NCBI RefSeq assembly: GCF_900129395.1
Contig: NZ_FQVP01000002.1
Coordinates: 186,001 to 250,000, forward strand
Reading direction: 5' to 3'
DNA length: 64,000 nucleotides
From: Pseudosulfitobacter pseudonitzschiae
GTDB lineage: Bacteria; Pseudomonadota; Alphaproteobacteria; Rhodobacterales; Rhodobacteraceae
The notes beneath the pieces are model-generated. The model saw nothing but the letters and a program-made list of their open reading frames with translations, did not search any database and had not been told where the DNA came from. A program made the position numbers and the translations under genes. This document shows positions 48,635-58,250 of this stretch, piece by piece (the stretch's first letter is position 1; every line of letters begins with the position of its first letter).

Positions 48635-48678
48635 CCTCCAGTTTCATACATTTAAGTAAGCTTCGGACAAACTGGAGG
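48635..48678. repeat. 10-bp inverted repeat after the kinase gene
   Basis: CCTCCAGTTT (48635-48644) and AAACTGGAGG (48669-48678) are exact complements with a 24-base loop. No U-tract. Possible rho-independent-like end of the kinase transcript or an operator before the patatin cluster. Confidence 0.45.
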
Positions 48679-48749
48679 CCGGACCTCTCCGTCATACCAA
48701 ACTCAAGAAGTATCGCCGTTTCACGCGATACCGGATGGAGTTTGATGCG

Positions 48750-49877
48750 ATGGCAGAAATCAAGGAACATATCGTCCTGGTCTTGCAGGGCGGCGGGGCG
48801 CTGGGTGCTTATCAGGCCGGGGCCTATCAGGCGCTGGCCGACTCCGGTCTCAGGCCGGATTGGGTTGCAGGCATTTCCATCGGTGCAATCAACGCCGCTC
48901 TGATCTGCGGCAATGAACCGGAAAAGCGGCTCGCGGCCCTCCAGGGGTTCTGGGATCGTGTCACGTCGCGGCTGGCCATCGCCCCGTGGTTTGTCGGCCC
49001 GTTCGGCCGCATGATCTATGGCGAGGCGGCCGCAGCCACCGTCATGGCGACGGGGGTTCCGGGCTTTTTCAAACCGCGCCCGCCCGCTGCGTTCCTGCCG
49101 CTTTCCCACCACTCCGCAATCAGCGTCTATGACACCACGCCGCTGCGCGACACGCTGCTGGAGTTTGTGGACTTCGACCACCTGAACACCACTGGCCCGC
49201 GCCTCAGCGTCGGGGCCGTGGATGTCGAAACCGCAAACTTCGTCTACTTCGACAGTGCGAAAACGCGCATCACCCCCGAACACATCATGGCCAGCGGTGC
49301 CTTGCCGCCGGGGTTCGCCCCGGTCGAGATCGACGGGCGGTTTTACTGGGATGGCGGGCTGGTCTCGAACACGCCGCTGCAGTTCGTCATGGACAACCTC
49401 GGTGTGGACCCGGCGCTGATCTTCCAGATCGACCTGTTCAGCGCCCGCGACACGGTGCCCGCCGCGATGACCGATGTGGCACAGCGTCAAAAGGACATCC
49501 AGTATTCCAGCCGCACCCGCCTGACCACCGACCGCTATCGCCAATTGCACGACATCCGCATGACCGCGAACCGACTGGCCGCCGCGCTGCCGCAGGATCT
49601 GCGTGACAACCCCGACCTGCGCGCCCTGCAGGCCACTGGCCCCGATTGCCCGATCACATTGGTCGAGCTGATCCACCGCAAGCAAAGCTTCGAGGGCGGT
49701 GCCAAGGACTATGAATTCTCACGCCTGTCCATGACCCAGCACTGGAACGAGGGCCAGCAGGACGTGGACCGCACCCTGAACCACAAAGACTGGAAATCGC
49801 GCGTTGCAGGGCAGGACGGCTTGCAACTGTTCGACCTCGGCGCGCCTGACACACCGACCAAAGGAAAATCGAAATGA
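48750..49877 (+). CDS. Patatin-like phospholipase family protein
   Basis: A 375-aa serine acyl hydrolase: oxyanion loop [11 protein letters not shown], nucleophile elbow GISIGAIN and the dyad Asp in WDGGLVSN. The C-terminal 90 residues resemble the DUF3734 extension. Patatins of this group occur with 3-hydroxybutyrate dehydrogenase in Rhodobacterales and may act on intracellular polyhydroxybutyrate or lipids. GGAG nine bases upstream favours ATG 48750 over 48735. The TGA overlaps the next ATG. Confidence 0.88.
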   Translation: MAEIKEHIVLVLQGGGALGAYQAGAYQALADSGLRPDWVAGISIGAINAALICGNEPEKRLAALQGFWDRVTSRLAIAPWFVGPFGRMIYGEAAAATVMATGVPGFFKPRPPAAFLPLSHHSAISVYDTTPLRDTLLEFVDFDHLNTTGPRLSVGAVDVETANFVYFDSAKTRITPEHIMASGALPPGFAPVEIDGRFYWDGGLVSNTPLQFVMDNLGVDPALIFQIDLFSARDTVPAAMTDVAQRQKDIQYSSRTRLTTDRYRQLHDIRMTANRLAAALPQDLRDNPDLRALQATGPDCPITLVELIHRKQSFEGGAKDYEFSRLSMTQHWNEGQQDVDRTLNHKDWKSRVAGQDGLQLFDLGAPDTPTKGKSK

Positions 49878-50617
49878 AAGTTACAGATGTCACCGCCCGG
49901 GCCTTCTCGATGCCACTCACCAGCCCGTCGTACCCGCGCGGCCCCTACCGTTTCGTGAACCGTGAATTCCTGACCATCACCTATCGCACCGATATGGACG
50001 CCCTGCGCGCCGTGGTGCCCGAACCGCTTGAGGTCACCGACCCGCTGGTCAAGTTCGAGTTCATCCGAATGCCGGATTCCACCGGCTTTGGCGACTACAC
50101 CGAAGCGGGACAGGTGATCCCGGTCACCTACAAGGGCCAAAAGGGCGGCTACGTGCATGGCATGTACCTGAACGACGACGCCCCCATCGCCGGGGGCCGC
50201 GAGATCTGGGGCTTTCCCAAAAAGCTGGCCGAACCCGCGCTGCGCGTCGAAAGCGAAACGCTGGTGGGCACGCTGGACATGGGGTCGGTGCGGGTGGCCA
50301 CAGGCACCATGGGCTATAAACACCGCTCACTGGACCATGACGCGGTGTTGGAAAACCTGACCGCCCCCAGCTTCCTGCTCAAGATCATCCCCCATGTCGA
50401 TTGCACGCCGCGCATCTGCGAACTGGTCCGCTACTACATGACGGACATCACGCTGAAAGGCGCATGGGAAGGGCCCGCCGCATTGGACCTGCATGCCCAC
50501 GCACTCGCCCCGGTCGCTGACCTTCCGGTGCGCGACGTCGTCAACGCCGTGCATCTGGTGGCCGACCTGACGCTGGGTCTGGGCGAAGTCGTCCACGACT
50601 ACCTGGCCAAACCCTAA
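49874..50617 (+). CDS. adc: Acetoacetate decarboxylase
   Basis: A 247-aa enzyme converting acetoacetate to acetone and CO2. The Schiff-base Lys lies in [15 protein letters not shown], and the Glu/Arg activating region includes [18 protein letters not shown]. Translationally coupled to the patatin gene (ATGA). It could serve to remove acetoacetate formed by 3-hydroxybutyrate dehydrogenase two genes downstream. Confidence 0.92.
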   Translation: MKVTDVTARAFSMPLTSPSYPRGPYRFVNREFLTITYRTDMDALRAVVPEPLEVTDPLVKFEFIRMPDSTGFGDYTEAGQVIPVTYKGQKGGYVHGMYLNDDAPIAGGREIWGFPKKLAEPALRVESETLVGTLDMGSVRVATGTMGYKHRSLDHDAVLENLTAPSFLLKIIPHVDCTPRICELVRYYMTDITLKGAWEGPAALDLHAHALAPVADLPVRDVVNAVHLVADLTLGLGEVVHDYLAKP

Positions 50618-50650
50618 GACCTGGAACCAACAAGACAAAGGCACATACCC

Positions 50651-51013
50651 ATGTTCGAACTCATTCAACCCACACCGCAAAACCTCATCGCCGTCAAAGC
50701 CGTCGGCAAGATCGAGGACGCGGATTACAAAACCGTCCTGGCCCTGGCCGTGGACAGGATGGTGGCCGAGCAAGGCAAGGCGCGACTGGTCTTTGAAATC
50801 GGCTACGAATTTGACGGCTTCACGGCCCATGCCGCTTTGGACGACGCGGTGCTGGGCATCGAACATTGGCGCGATTTCGAAAAGATCGCGCTTGTGACGG
50901 ACCACTCATGGATCGCGGGCGCAGTGCGGATGTTCGCGCCCTACATGCCCGCCCAGGTAAAGCTCTTCGGCTTGCACCAGCGCGATGACGCGCTGGCGTG
51001 GGCTTCCAACTGA
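50651..51013 (+). CDS. SpoIIAA-like (STAS-fold) protein
   Basis: A 120-aa alpha/beta protein of the SpoIIAA-like family (PF11964 type): [30 protein letters not shown] and the helix [19 protein letters not shown]. In relatives it binds hydrophobic ligands or membranes. Inserted between the decarboxylase and dehydrogenase genes with short gaps; role in the pathway unknown. Confidence 0.88.
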   Translation: MFELIQPTPQNLIAVKAVGKIEDADYKTVLALAVDRMVAEQGKARLVFEIGYEFDGFTAHAALDDAVLGIEHWRDFEKIALVTDHSWIAGAVRMFAPYMPAQVKLFGLHQRDDALAWASN

Positions 51014-51041
51014 TCAACATGCAACCGAAAGGAACCAGATC

Positions 51042-51824
51042 ATGAACCTCAAAGACAAAGTCTGCATCATCACCGGCGCGGCCAGCGGCATCGGCCTTGG
51101 CATCGCCAAACGCTACGTGGCCGACGGCGCGCGCGTCGTCATCGCCGACCTCAAGCTGGACGCGGCTGAAAAAGTGGCCAAGGACCTGACCGCCCAGGGC
51201 CCGGGCAAGGCGATGGCCGTGGAAATGAACGTCACGGACGAAAAACAGGTGAACGACGGCGTGGCGCAGGTGGTCAAGGCCTGGGGTGGCGTCGATGTGC
51301 TGGTCTCCAACGCCGGCATCCAGATCGTGCATCCCTTGCAGGACTTCCCCTATGACGAATGGAAAAAGCTGCTGTCGATCCATCTCGACGGCGCCTTCCT
51401 GACCTCCAAGGCGTGCCTGCCGCATATGTACAAGGCGGGCAGCGGTTCGATCATCTTTATGGGGTCGGTCCACTCGAAAGAGGCATCGCCGCTGAAGGCG
51501 GCCTATGTCACCGCCAAACACGGCCTGTTGGGACTGGCCCGCGTCATCTCGAAAGAGGGCGGCGATAAAGGCGTGCGCGCCAACGTGATCTGCCCCGGCT
51601 TTGTGAAAACCCCGCTGGTCGAAAAACAGATTCCCGAACAGGCCCGCGACCTTGGCATTTCCGAAGAGGATGTCGTGAACAAGGTCATGCTGGGTGAAAC
51701 CGTGGACAAGGAATTCACCACAGTCGAGGACGTGGCGAACGTCGCCTGGGTCTTTGCCGCCTTCCCGACCAATGCGCTGACCGGGCAATCGCTGAACGTC
51801 AGCCACGGCTGGTCGATGACCTGA
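51042..51824 (+). CDS. bdhA: 3-hydroxybutyrate dehydrogenase
   Basis: A 260-aa short-chain dehydrogenase: NAD site [21 protein letters not shown], catalytic Ser in [12 protein letters not shown], Tyr and Lys in YVTAKHG, and the BdhA-type helix [19 protein letters not shown] with substrate specificity. It oxidises 3-hydroxybutyrate to acetoacetate using NAD. AAGGAACC precedes the ATG. Likely last core gene of the patatin-adc cluster. Confidence 0.93.
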   Translation: MNLKDKVCIITGAASGIGLGIAKRYVADGARVVIADLKLDAAEKVAKDLTAQGPGKAMAVEMNVTDEKQVNDGVAQVVKAWGGVDVLVSNAGIQIVHPLQDFPYDEWKKLLSIHLDGAFLTSKACLPHMYKAGSGSIIFMGSVHSKEASPLKAAYVTAKHGLLGLARVISKEGGDKGVRANVICPGFVKTPLVEKQIPEQARDLGISEEDVVNKVMLGETVDKEFTTVEDVANVAWVFAAFPTNALTGQSLNVSHGWSMT

Positions 51825-51882
51825 CCGCGCTGGCCTGACACTGCATCGGAAACCGCAATCTGAACACGAATGGAGAGAGAAA

Positions 51883-52398
51883 ATGAATGAACTGATCGTC
51901 ATTGGGTACGACACCCCCGACGCCGCCGAAGCGGCCCGTGCCGAACTGTTTGGCATGTCCAAGGAATATCTTGTCGAAGTGGCCGACGCTGTCGTCGCCA
52001 CCGCCGATGCGGATGGCAGGATCAAGCTGAACCAGATGGTCAACACCTGGACCGTCGGTGCCACCGGCGGTGCCTTCTGGGGGCTTCTGGTGGGCCTGCT
52101 GTTCTTCAACCCGCTGCTGGGCGTCGCCGTGGGGGCAGGGGCCGGTGCGCTGTCGGGCGCGCTGACCGACTATGGCATCAACGACGACTTCATGAAGGAC
52201 GTATCCAAGGTGCTGCAACCGGGGCAGGCGGCCTTGTTCATGATGATGCGCACCGACGCCAGCGACCGCGTGATCAAACGTCTGGGCATCAAGGGCGGGC
52301 ATATCCTGCGCACCAACCTTGACCGCAGCAAGGAAGAGCACCTGCGCCGCGCCTTCAACGAGACCCACGCAGGGATCAGCGTAGAAACCGCGGCCTGA
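51883..52398 (+). CDS. DUF1269 membrane protein
   Basis: A 171-aa protein of the DUF1269 family: soluble N-terminus (IVIGYDTPDAAEAARAEL), a pair of Gly/Leu-rich helices (GGAFWGLLVGLLFFNPLLG, AVGAGAGALSGAL) and a soluble tail that includes LQPGQAALFMMMR. Function unknown; often seen near stress genes. 58 bp after bdhA, so it may be on the same transcript. Terminator follows. Confidence 0.9.
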   Translation: MNELIVIGYDTPDAAEAARAELFGMSKEYLVEVADAVVATADADGRIKLNQMVNTWTVGATGGAFWGLLVGLLFFNPLLGVAVGAGAGALSGALTDYGINDDFMKDVSKVLQPGQAALFMMMRTDASDRVIKRLGIKGGHILRTNLDRSKEEHLRRAFNETHAGISVETAA

Positions 52399-52439
52399 TC
52401 CGCTCATGCGGGGCGCAGCAGGCCTCCCGCCAGACAGCA

Positions 52440-52464
52440 AAAAGCCCGGGCGAGCCGGGCTTTT
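52440..52464. terminator. Bidirectional intrinsic terminator
   Basis: AAAAGCCCGG (52440-52449) pairs with CCGGGCTTTT (52455-52464) around GCGAG; serves the DUF1269 gene and the convergent GlsB gene. Confidence 0.9.
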
Positions 52465-52482
52465 CCTTGGGCAATTCGCTTA

Positions 52483-52737
52483 TCAGGCCCGGCGGACCAG
52501 CCGCAGCAGCAACAACAGGATCACTGCCCCGATGGTGGCATGAATGATCGACGCCAGAATACCGCCGCCCAGCGCCAGCCCGAACATCGGGAACAACAGC
52601 CCCGCGATAAACGCCCCAAGGATACCGACCGCGATATTGCCGATCAGGCCAAAGCCGTAGCCGTCCACCAGCAAACCGGCCAGCCAGCCCGCGATTGCGC
52701 CGATCAGCGCGATGATAAGAAGTGATTGCAGTGCCAT
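52483..52737 (-). CDS. GlsB/YeaQ/YmgE family stress-response membrane protein
   Basis: An 84-aa hydrophobic protein with three helices and Gly-rich packing: IGAIAGWLAGLLVDGYG, GNIAVGILGAFIAGLLFP and GAVILLLLLRLVRR. Upregulated by stress in other species; function at molecular level unknown. Own promoter at right; ends in the shared terminator. Confidence 0.92.
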   Translation of the reverse strand: MALQSLLIIALIGAIAGWLAGLLVDGYGFGLIGNIAVGILGAFIAGLLFPMFGLALGGGILASIIHATIGAVILLLLLRLVRRA

Positions 52738-52813
52738 GACGAACCCCTTTCAAGGATGTGTTGCAATGGCTTGAATGCTACACCCGCCCGCGTGCCTGCA
52801 ACTGTCCCAAATC

Positions 52814-54190
52814 TTACAAATCGGACAATTTTCCCGCACCCTTGCGCGGAAACACCACCCGCACCCGCAGCCCCGGGTCATTGTCGGCCAGCGTGACCGT
52901 CGCCCTGTGCCGGTCCGCCACGCTTTTGACCAGGGTCAGGCCCAGCCCGTTGCCATCCGTGCTGCGGGCCTCTTCGGCGCGGAAAAAGGCGTCGAACACC
53001 CGTGCCTGATCGGCCTTGGCGATGCCGGGTCCGGTGTCGGCAACCTCGATGGCGGGGCCTTGATCCGTGTCGCTCAGGCTCAGCGTGATCTGGTTGCCGT
53101 CCTGCCCGTGGGTCACGGCGTTCTGCAGCAGGTTGGCCAGCATCTGCGCCACCATGCGCGCGTCGCCCTGTATCACCAGCCTGGGCACATGCGGCAGCGA
53201 CAGCGTCATCGCCTGTCCGCTCTCCTCGGCCACCACCTGATAGGTCTCGGCAATGTCGCGCACCACCTCGACCAGATCCACATCCCTTGGCTGCGCCATC
53301 CCATGATCCGCGTCAATGCGCGCGATCCGCAGGATTGCGTCGAAAATGCCGTTCAGGTTGGTCAGCTCGTGCAGGCTGTCCTCCAGCGCCTCCTGCGGTA
53401 CATGTCCTTGCTCGGCCAGCGTCAGCGCATGTTCCATCCCCAGCAGCGCCCGCGCCAGCGGCCGCTTCAGGTCGTGGGAAATGGCAACGGCGCTGGTGCG
53501 TGTCTCGGTCATCAGCACCGACAGCCGGTCCAGTTGCGCGTTCATCGTCTGCGCGATCCGGTCCACCTGGTCGTTGCTGGTGGCCACAGGCAACCGCGCA
53601 TCGGTGTCGCCACCGGCAAAGGCGCGCAAGGCCTGCCCCATCCGCTCCAGCTTGCGCTGCACGCTGCGGCTGGTAAGATATCCCAGCGCGATAAAGGCCA
53701 GCGACAGCACACCCCCGATGATCATCAGCGTGCGGATGAAAATGATCTCGACCCGCTCCAGCGGCGCCAGCGCCTCGCCGATGACAAAGCGCAACCCGCC
53801 GATCTGCTCAACGCTCAGGTAGTAAGAGGCGTGCCCCCCATCGGTGGGGACGTCCTGCACCTGCCAGCCGCCGGGGGACAGCGACAGATCGAACTGCCCG
53901 GCAATCTGCGCGCCGCTTGCACCGCGCACGCTCAGCAGCCGGTCGGTCGTTCCTGCCAGCCCCGCCGTCTCGTTCAGATGTGAGACCACCGCGGCGTCCC
54001 CACCGCGCGCCTGAATGTCACGGTACATCTCGATCACCGGTGCGGCGCGGGCGCGAACCTGTTCGTATTGTTCGTCCTGAAGATAGGTGTATCCGGCAAT
54101 CGCCGTGGCGACAAAGACGATGGCCAGCACCAGCGTTGCATAGACCGTGACCCGGAACGCCCCGCCCGAAAAGACGTTACCGCGGTCCAT
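52814..54190 (-). CDS. Sensor histidine kinase of an OmpR-type pair
   Basis: A 458-aa kinase: TM1 about 12-34, periplasmic domain to about 150, TM2 about 152-175, HAMP (RKLERMGQALRAFAGGD), HisKA with ISHDLKRPLARAL (His), N box MLANLLQNAVTH, and GNGLGLTLVKS. The first 14 bases overlap the response-regulator gene, so the two are co-translated. Signal unknown; architecture like PhoQ/QseC-type envelope sensors. Confidence 0.92.
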   Translation of the reverse strand: MDRGNVFSGGAFRVTVYATLVLAIVFVATAIAGYTYLQDEQYEQVRARAAPVIEMYRDIQARGGDAAVVSHLNETAGLAGTTDRLLSVRGASGAQIAGQFDLSLSPGGWQVQDVPTDGGHASYYLSVEQIGGLRFVIGEALAPLERVEIIFIRTLMIIGGVLSLAFIALGYLTSRSVQRKLERMGQALRAFAGGDTDARLPVATSNDQVDRIAQTMNAQLDRLSVLMTETRTSAVAISHDLKRPLARALLGMEHALTLAEQGHVPQEALEDSLHELTNLNGIFDAILRIARIDADHGMAQPRDVDLVEVVRDIAETYQVVAEESGQAMTLSLPHVPRLVIQGDARMVAQMLANLLQNAVTHGQDGNQITLSLSDTDQGPAIEVADTGPGIAKADQARVFDAFFRAEEARSTDGNGLGLTLVKSVADRHRATVTLADNDPGLRVRVVFPRKGAGKLSDL

Positions 54191-54854
54191 GCATCGAATA
54201 CCCGGTGTTGCGAATGGTGTGGATCAGGGGCACGTCAAACGGCTTGTCCACCTTGGACCGCAGGCGGCTGATGTGGGTTTCGACCACGCTGGTGTTGGGA
54301 TCAAAGTTGAAATTCCACACCTTCTCCAACAGCATGGTGCGGGTCACGATCCGCCCCGCATTGCGCATCAGGATTTCCAGCAACGCGAATTCCTTGGTCT
54401 GCAACTCGATCAGCTGATGTTGCCTGCGGGCGGTGCGTGCCAGCAGGTCCAGCGTCAGGTCATGCACCTCAAGCTCGGTCTGGGTGACATGATCCGTCCG
54501 CCGCCGCGTCAGCGCCAGAACCCGCGCCATCAGTTCGGAGAAATGGAACGGCTTGGCCAGATAGTCATCCGCACCCGCCTGCAACCCCTCAACCCGGTTG
54601 TCCACATCGCCAAGCGCCGTCAGCATCAGCACCGGCATGTTCTGGCCCGCCGCCCGCAAGGCCTTGAGCACGTTCAACCCGTCCATGCCCGGCATCATCC
54701 GGTCCAGAACCGCAACTTCGCAGTCGTTGTACATGCAATAGCTCAGCGCGTCGCGCCCGTCGGTGACGTGATCGACACTGTGGCCGCTTTCCTCGAACCC
54801 GGCGATGATGAATTTCGCGACCTCGGCATCGTCCTCGGCCAACAGGATTTTCAT
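54177..54854 (-). CDS. OmpR/PhoB-family response regulator
   Basis: A 225-aa regulator: receiver with acidic pocket LAEDD, phospho-acceptor Asp in AVLDRMMPGMDG, Lys in YLAKPF, and a winged helix domain (LLEIL then TRTMLLEKVWNFNFDPNTSVVE) at the C-terminus. Transcribed first in the pair. Divergent from an HdeD-like gene, a possible target. Confidence 0.94.
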   Translation of the reverse strand: MKILLAEDDAEVAKFIIAGFEESGHSVDHVTDGRDALSYCMYNDCEVAVLDRMMPGMDGLNVLKALRAAGQNMPVLMLTALGDVDNRVEGLQAGADDYLAKPFHFSELMARVLALTRRRTDHVTQTELEVHDLTLDLLARTARRQHQLIELQTKEFALLEILMRNAGRIVTRTMLLEKVWNFNFDPNTSVVETHISRLRSKVDKPFDVPLIHTIRNTGYSMHGPR

Positions 54855-55046
54855 ATGGTGTCGCTCCTAATTCAGCCCGGCCCTTGGTGTCGCCCATAGC
54901 CCCGCACCCCGATCATCCGTGGCAGGGAACCCCCTGACAACCCCGCATGACGTTTCTGAAAAATATGTAAGGTTCGCACAAGGGTGGGGCGGGACAGCGC
55001 GCCTAAATACACTGCAAGAACCACAACCCCGTCAAAGGACAGTTTC

Positions 55047-55583
55047 ATGATCCGCCGAACCCACACCCCGACCACCCCCGCCAGATCCTTTCGCACGGTC
55101 GGCATCGTCTTTGCCGGTCTGGGTGCCTTTGCCATCCTGGTCCCTGCCGCCGCCACGGTGATCGTCGAACAGCTGGTGGCTTGGCTGATGCTGTTCTGGG
55201 GCATCGCGGGGCTTTTGTTCGCACGGTCGTTCCGCGCCTTTTCAGAGTGGAAAATCGTCGCCGCAGGCTTTGCCGTCGTGGCGCTGATCGGGCTGTTCTT
55301 CGTGGTCTATCCGGGCACGGGGGCGGCGTTCATGACGGCAATCCTGATCGCCGTGTTCCTGATGGAGGGCATCCTGTCGATCCTGCTGGGCCTGCGGATG
55401 AGCGGTCAGGTCACCCACTGGCAATGGATCGTGGCCAGCGGCGCCTGTTCGTTCATCCTGGGCGCTGTGATCCTGTCGCAATGGCCGCAAACGGCGAATT
55501 GGGTCGTGGGCTTTCTCGTTGGCCTGAACTTCCTCAGCACCGGCATCGCGATGCTGCTGGTGTCGCGGGCGGCACGCAGGTGA
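55047..55583 (+). CDS. HdeD-family membrane protein
   Basis: A 178-aa protein with six helices in three pairs, the HdeD layout: VGIVFAGLGAFAILVPAAA, AWLMLFWGIAGLLFA, IVAAGFAVVALIGLFFVVYPG, then LTAILIAVFLMEG-like and WIVASGACSFILGAVIL. HdeD homologues contribute to acid resistance in E. coli. AAAGGA precedes the ATG at 55047. Confidence 0.88.
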   Translation: MIRRTHTPTTPARSFRTVGIVFAGLGAFAILVPAAATVIVEQLVAWLMLFWGIAGLLFARSFRAFSEWKIVAAGFAVVALIGLFFVVYPGTGAAFMTAILIAVFLMEGILSILLGLRMSGQVTHWQWIVASGACSFILGAVILSQWPQTANWVVGFLVGLNFLSTGIAMLLVSRAARR

Positions 55584-55676
55584 CGCCGCACCGCGCCCGC
55601 GCCAAACCACTTGGCCGCAGACTGCAAAAGCGGTGATACTGGCGCGACCGGCTCGAAAGCAACGCAGGGGGACACC

Positions 55677-56003
55677 ATGATCGAACGCTATTCGGAACAC
55701 GCCTCGAACGAACGCACCTTCCTGTCGTGGGTGCGCACGGTGATCGCCATCGTGGGCTTTGGTCTGGGGGCTGCACGCCTCAGCCAGACCCGCGCCGACA
55801 TCTGGTCCGAGGTGGTGATGCTGGCCGCCGGCGCTCTGGTGATCCTGCTGGCTTTCCTGCGTATGCGCCACGTGCGCCGCAACATCGCCTCGGCCGAACC
55901 GATCGACGACACCGCCCTGACCGCCGATGCCTTCCTGCTGGTGCTGGTCGCGGCCCTGTTCGGGCTGATCGCGGCCTTTGGCATCCACGTCACCCCGCAA
56001 TAG
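55677..56003 (+). CDS. DUF202 (YidH-like) membrane protein
   Basis: A 108-aa protein with three helices. The N-terminal block YSEHASNERTFLSWVRT is the DUF202 hallmark. Unknown function; commonly paired with other small membrane proteins. Located 93 bp after the HdeD-like gene on the same strand. Confidence 0.9.
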   Translation: MIERYSEHASNERTFLSWVRTVIAIVGFGLGAARLSQTRADIWSEVVMLAAGALVILLAFLRMRHVRRNIASAEPIDDTALTADAFLLVLVAALFGLIAAFGIHVTPQ

Positions 56004-56024
56004 GAACCACCTGGCCCGAAGCCG

Positions 56025-56501
56025 CTAGTCAAAGGCCAAAGGTTTCGACATCTGGAAGTTGGTCAGCCGGACGCCATCCTTGACCACGGTCTGTTCGGCG
56101 TCCACCTGCCACCCCATGCGCTCGAAGAAGGGCCTGGCCTTCTTGCTGGCCTCGGTGGTCAGCCGCGCAATCCCCTCGGCCCGTGCGCGCGCTTCGATCC
56201 GGTCGTAGATCGCACGCCCCACGCCCCGCCCCGACAGGTCCGATCTGACAAAGGCAAGGTCGATATAGCCGTCTGCATCCAGGGTCATGAACCCCGCCAT
56301 CACGCCGTCAACCTCTGCCGCAACCCCTGAAACATCCGCAAACCTCTTGCGCCAGCGCGTAGGGCTAGGGGCCGCTCCGGCCCATGCCCGGCGCTGGGCC
56401 GCCGAATAGACATCCGCCGTGCCCTTGTGCACCGCGTCAAAGAAAATCGCGGCGGCGGCCTCCCCGTCTTCGGCGGTAAGGGGTCGAATGTGTATTGCCA
56501 T
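56025..56501 (-). CDS. GNAT-family N-acetyltransferase
   Basis: A 158-aa acetyltransferase: IDLAFVRSDLSGRGVGRAIY is the beta4/acetyl-CoA loop, then IARLTTEASKKARPFFERMGW. Similar to putative acetyltransferases YafP/PhnO-like of unknown substrate. ATG at 56501 preferred over 56519 by CGGAAA spacing. 24 bp after the gamma-glutamyltransferase stop on the same strand. Confidence 0.9.
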   Translation of the reverse strand: MAIHIRPLTAEDGEAAAAIFFDAVHKGTADVYSAAQRRAWAGAAPSPTRWRKRFADVSGVAAEVDGVMAGFMTLDADGYIDLAFVRSDLSGRGVGRAIYDRIEARARAEGIARLTTEASKKARPFFERMGWQVDAEQTVVKDGVRLTNFQMSKPLAFD

Positions 56502-56525
56502 GGTCTTTCCGTTCAACATGCGCGG

Positions 56526-58121
56526 TTAAAACCCCACTGCCGCCCCGTCCTTGCGCGGGTCCGACCCGCCCGCATAGCCACCGCCGTCAAGCCGGTGAAT
56601 CAACTGCGCCCCGCCAAAGCCAAAGGCGTTGTCAGGTGCTTCCAGTGTGATCTGGTGCCCCAGATCGCGCAGCGCCTGCAAGGTCGCGGCGGGCAGCGTG
56701 GTCTCACAGGCCACGCCCAGCCCTTCCGTCACCCGCCAGCGCGGCGCATCTGCCGCCACCTGCGGATCATTGCCCCACAGTTGCGTGCGCAACACCATCT
56801 GCACATGCCCCTGCGCCTGCATCGGCCCGCCCATCACGCCAAAGCTCATGCGCGGCCCTTCCGGCCCCATCAGAAACGCCGGAATAATCGTGTGAAAGGG
56901 CCGCTTGCCACCCGCCACCACGTTCGGGTGACCCGGGTCCAGCACAAAGCCCGCACCACGGTTCTGCAAGGCCACGCCGGTCCCCGGCACCACCACGCCC
57001 GAGCCAAAGCCCGCATAGTTCGACTGGATGAACGACACCATCATCCCCGAGGCATCCGCCGCCGCCAGATAGACCGTGCCGCCCCGCTTGGGCGCGCCTG
57101 CGCCAAAATCCTGCGCCCGCGCGGGATCAATCAGCGCCGCCCGCGCCGCAAGATAGCCATCGTCCAGCATGTCCTGCGTGGTGACATCCACCATATGCGC
57201 GGGGTCGGCCACATAGGCCTCGGCGTCGCGCAGCGCCAGCTTCATCGCCTCGATCTGCAAGTGCAGCGCCTGCGGATCATCGGCGGCCATCTCGCGGATC
57301 GGCGTGTGGGACAGAATGCCCAACCCCATCAGCGCCGCGATCCCTTGGCCGTTGGGCGGAATCTCGTGCAACGTCGCGTCGTCGAATTCGGTGCTGATCG
57401 TGCCGCACCACTCGGGCCGATGGTTGGCCATATCCGCAAGGCTCAGCGCCGCGTCATGCTCTTTTGCATAGGCGACAATGGCCTCGGCAATCTCGCCTTC
57501 GTAAAACGCCCGCCCCTTGGTCTGCGCAATCGCCCGCAGGGTGCGCGCATGGCCCGGTGCGCGAAACCGCGCGCCGGCACGCGGGGCGCGGCCATCGGGC
57601 AGGAACGTCTCGGCAAACCCGGGCTGGTCGCCCAATTGCTCCGCCGCCCGCGCCCACAGCGCCGCAATCACCGGCGACACCGCAAACCCGTCCTCGGCAT
57701 AGCGGATGGCAGGCGCAAAGAGATCGGCAAAGGGCAGGGCACCGAACCGCTCGGACAGCGCCACCCAACCTGACACGGCACCGGGCACGGTCACGCTCTC
57801 CCAGCCGCGAAAGGGCATCTCGCCCCGACCGCCAAAGCGCTGCGCGTTCCACGCCGCAGGTGCCGCCCCCGAGGCGTTCAGCCCGTGCAATTCCTGCCCG
57901 TCCCACAGGATGGCAAAAGCATCGGACCCCAGCCCGTTGCCCGTGGGTTCCAGCACCGTCAGCGCAATCGCGGTGGCCAGCGCCGCGTCGACCGCATTGC
58001 CGCCCTGCGCCAGCATCGCCAGCCCCGCCTGCGCCGCCAGCGGCTGCGAGGTCACCACCATATTATCGGCCAAAACCGCAGAGCGGCGCGAAGGGTAGGG
58101 AGATTGGGCGGCGATTTGCAT
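56526..58121 (-). CDS. Gamma-glutamyltransferase family protein
   Basis: A 531-aa Ntn-hydrolase. The autoprocessing Thr is in RGGTVYLAAAD (the second His/Thr of the classic TTH is replaced), followed by SFIQSNYAGFGSG for glutamate binding. N-terminal AAQAGLAMLAQGGNAVDAAL is a family block. No signal peptide is evident, unlike periplasmic GGT, so it is a cytosolic YwrD-like form. AAGGACAG precedes the ATG at 58121; the longer frame to 58991 is a shadow. Confidence 0.92.
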   Translation of the reverse strand: MQIAAQSPYPSRRSAVLADNMVVTSQPLAAQAGLAMLAQGGNAVDAALATAIALTVLEPTGNGLGSDAFAILWDGQELHGLNASGAAPAAWNAQRFGGRGEMPFRGWESVTVPGAVSGWVALSERFGALPFADLFAPAIRYAEDGFAVSPVIAALWARAAEQLGDQPGFAETFLPDGRAPRAGARFRAPGHARTLRAIAQTKGRAFYEGEIAEAIVAYAKEHDAALSLADMANHRPEWCGTISTEFDDATLHEIPPNGQGIAALMGLGILSHTPIREMAADDPQALHLQIEAMKLALRDAEAYVADPAHMVDVTTQDMLDDGYLAARAALIDPARAQDFGAGAPKRGGTVYLAAADASGMMVSFIQSNYAGFGSGVVVPGTGVALQNRGAGFVLDPGHPNVVAGGKRPFHTIIPAFLMGPEGPRMSFGVMGGPMQAQGHVQMVLRTQLWGNDPQVAADAPRWRVTEGLGVACETTLPAATLQALRDLGHQITLEAPDNAFGFGGAQLIHRLDGGGYAGGSDPRKDGAAVGF

Positions 58122-58250
58122 GGGCTGTCCTTTCTGCCTGCGATGACCGGACCATCGCTTTTGTGACAGCGGTGTGACACAGCCCCTGTGCCCTTGGCAA
58201 ATGCCGCGTCTTTTGCCATCAGTCGGGCACCGCGCATGAAAGGCTGCCCC

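Noticed and set aside
47550-49685. 711-aa minus-strand frame across the kinase and patatin genes
   Set aside because: Overlaps two well-supported genes on the other strand and has no family features.
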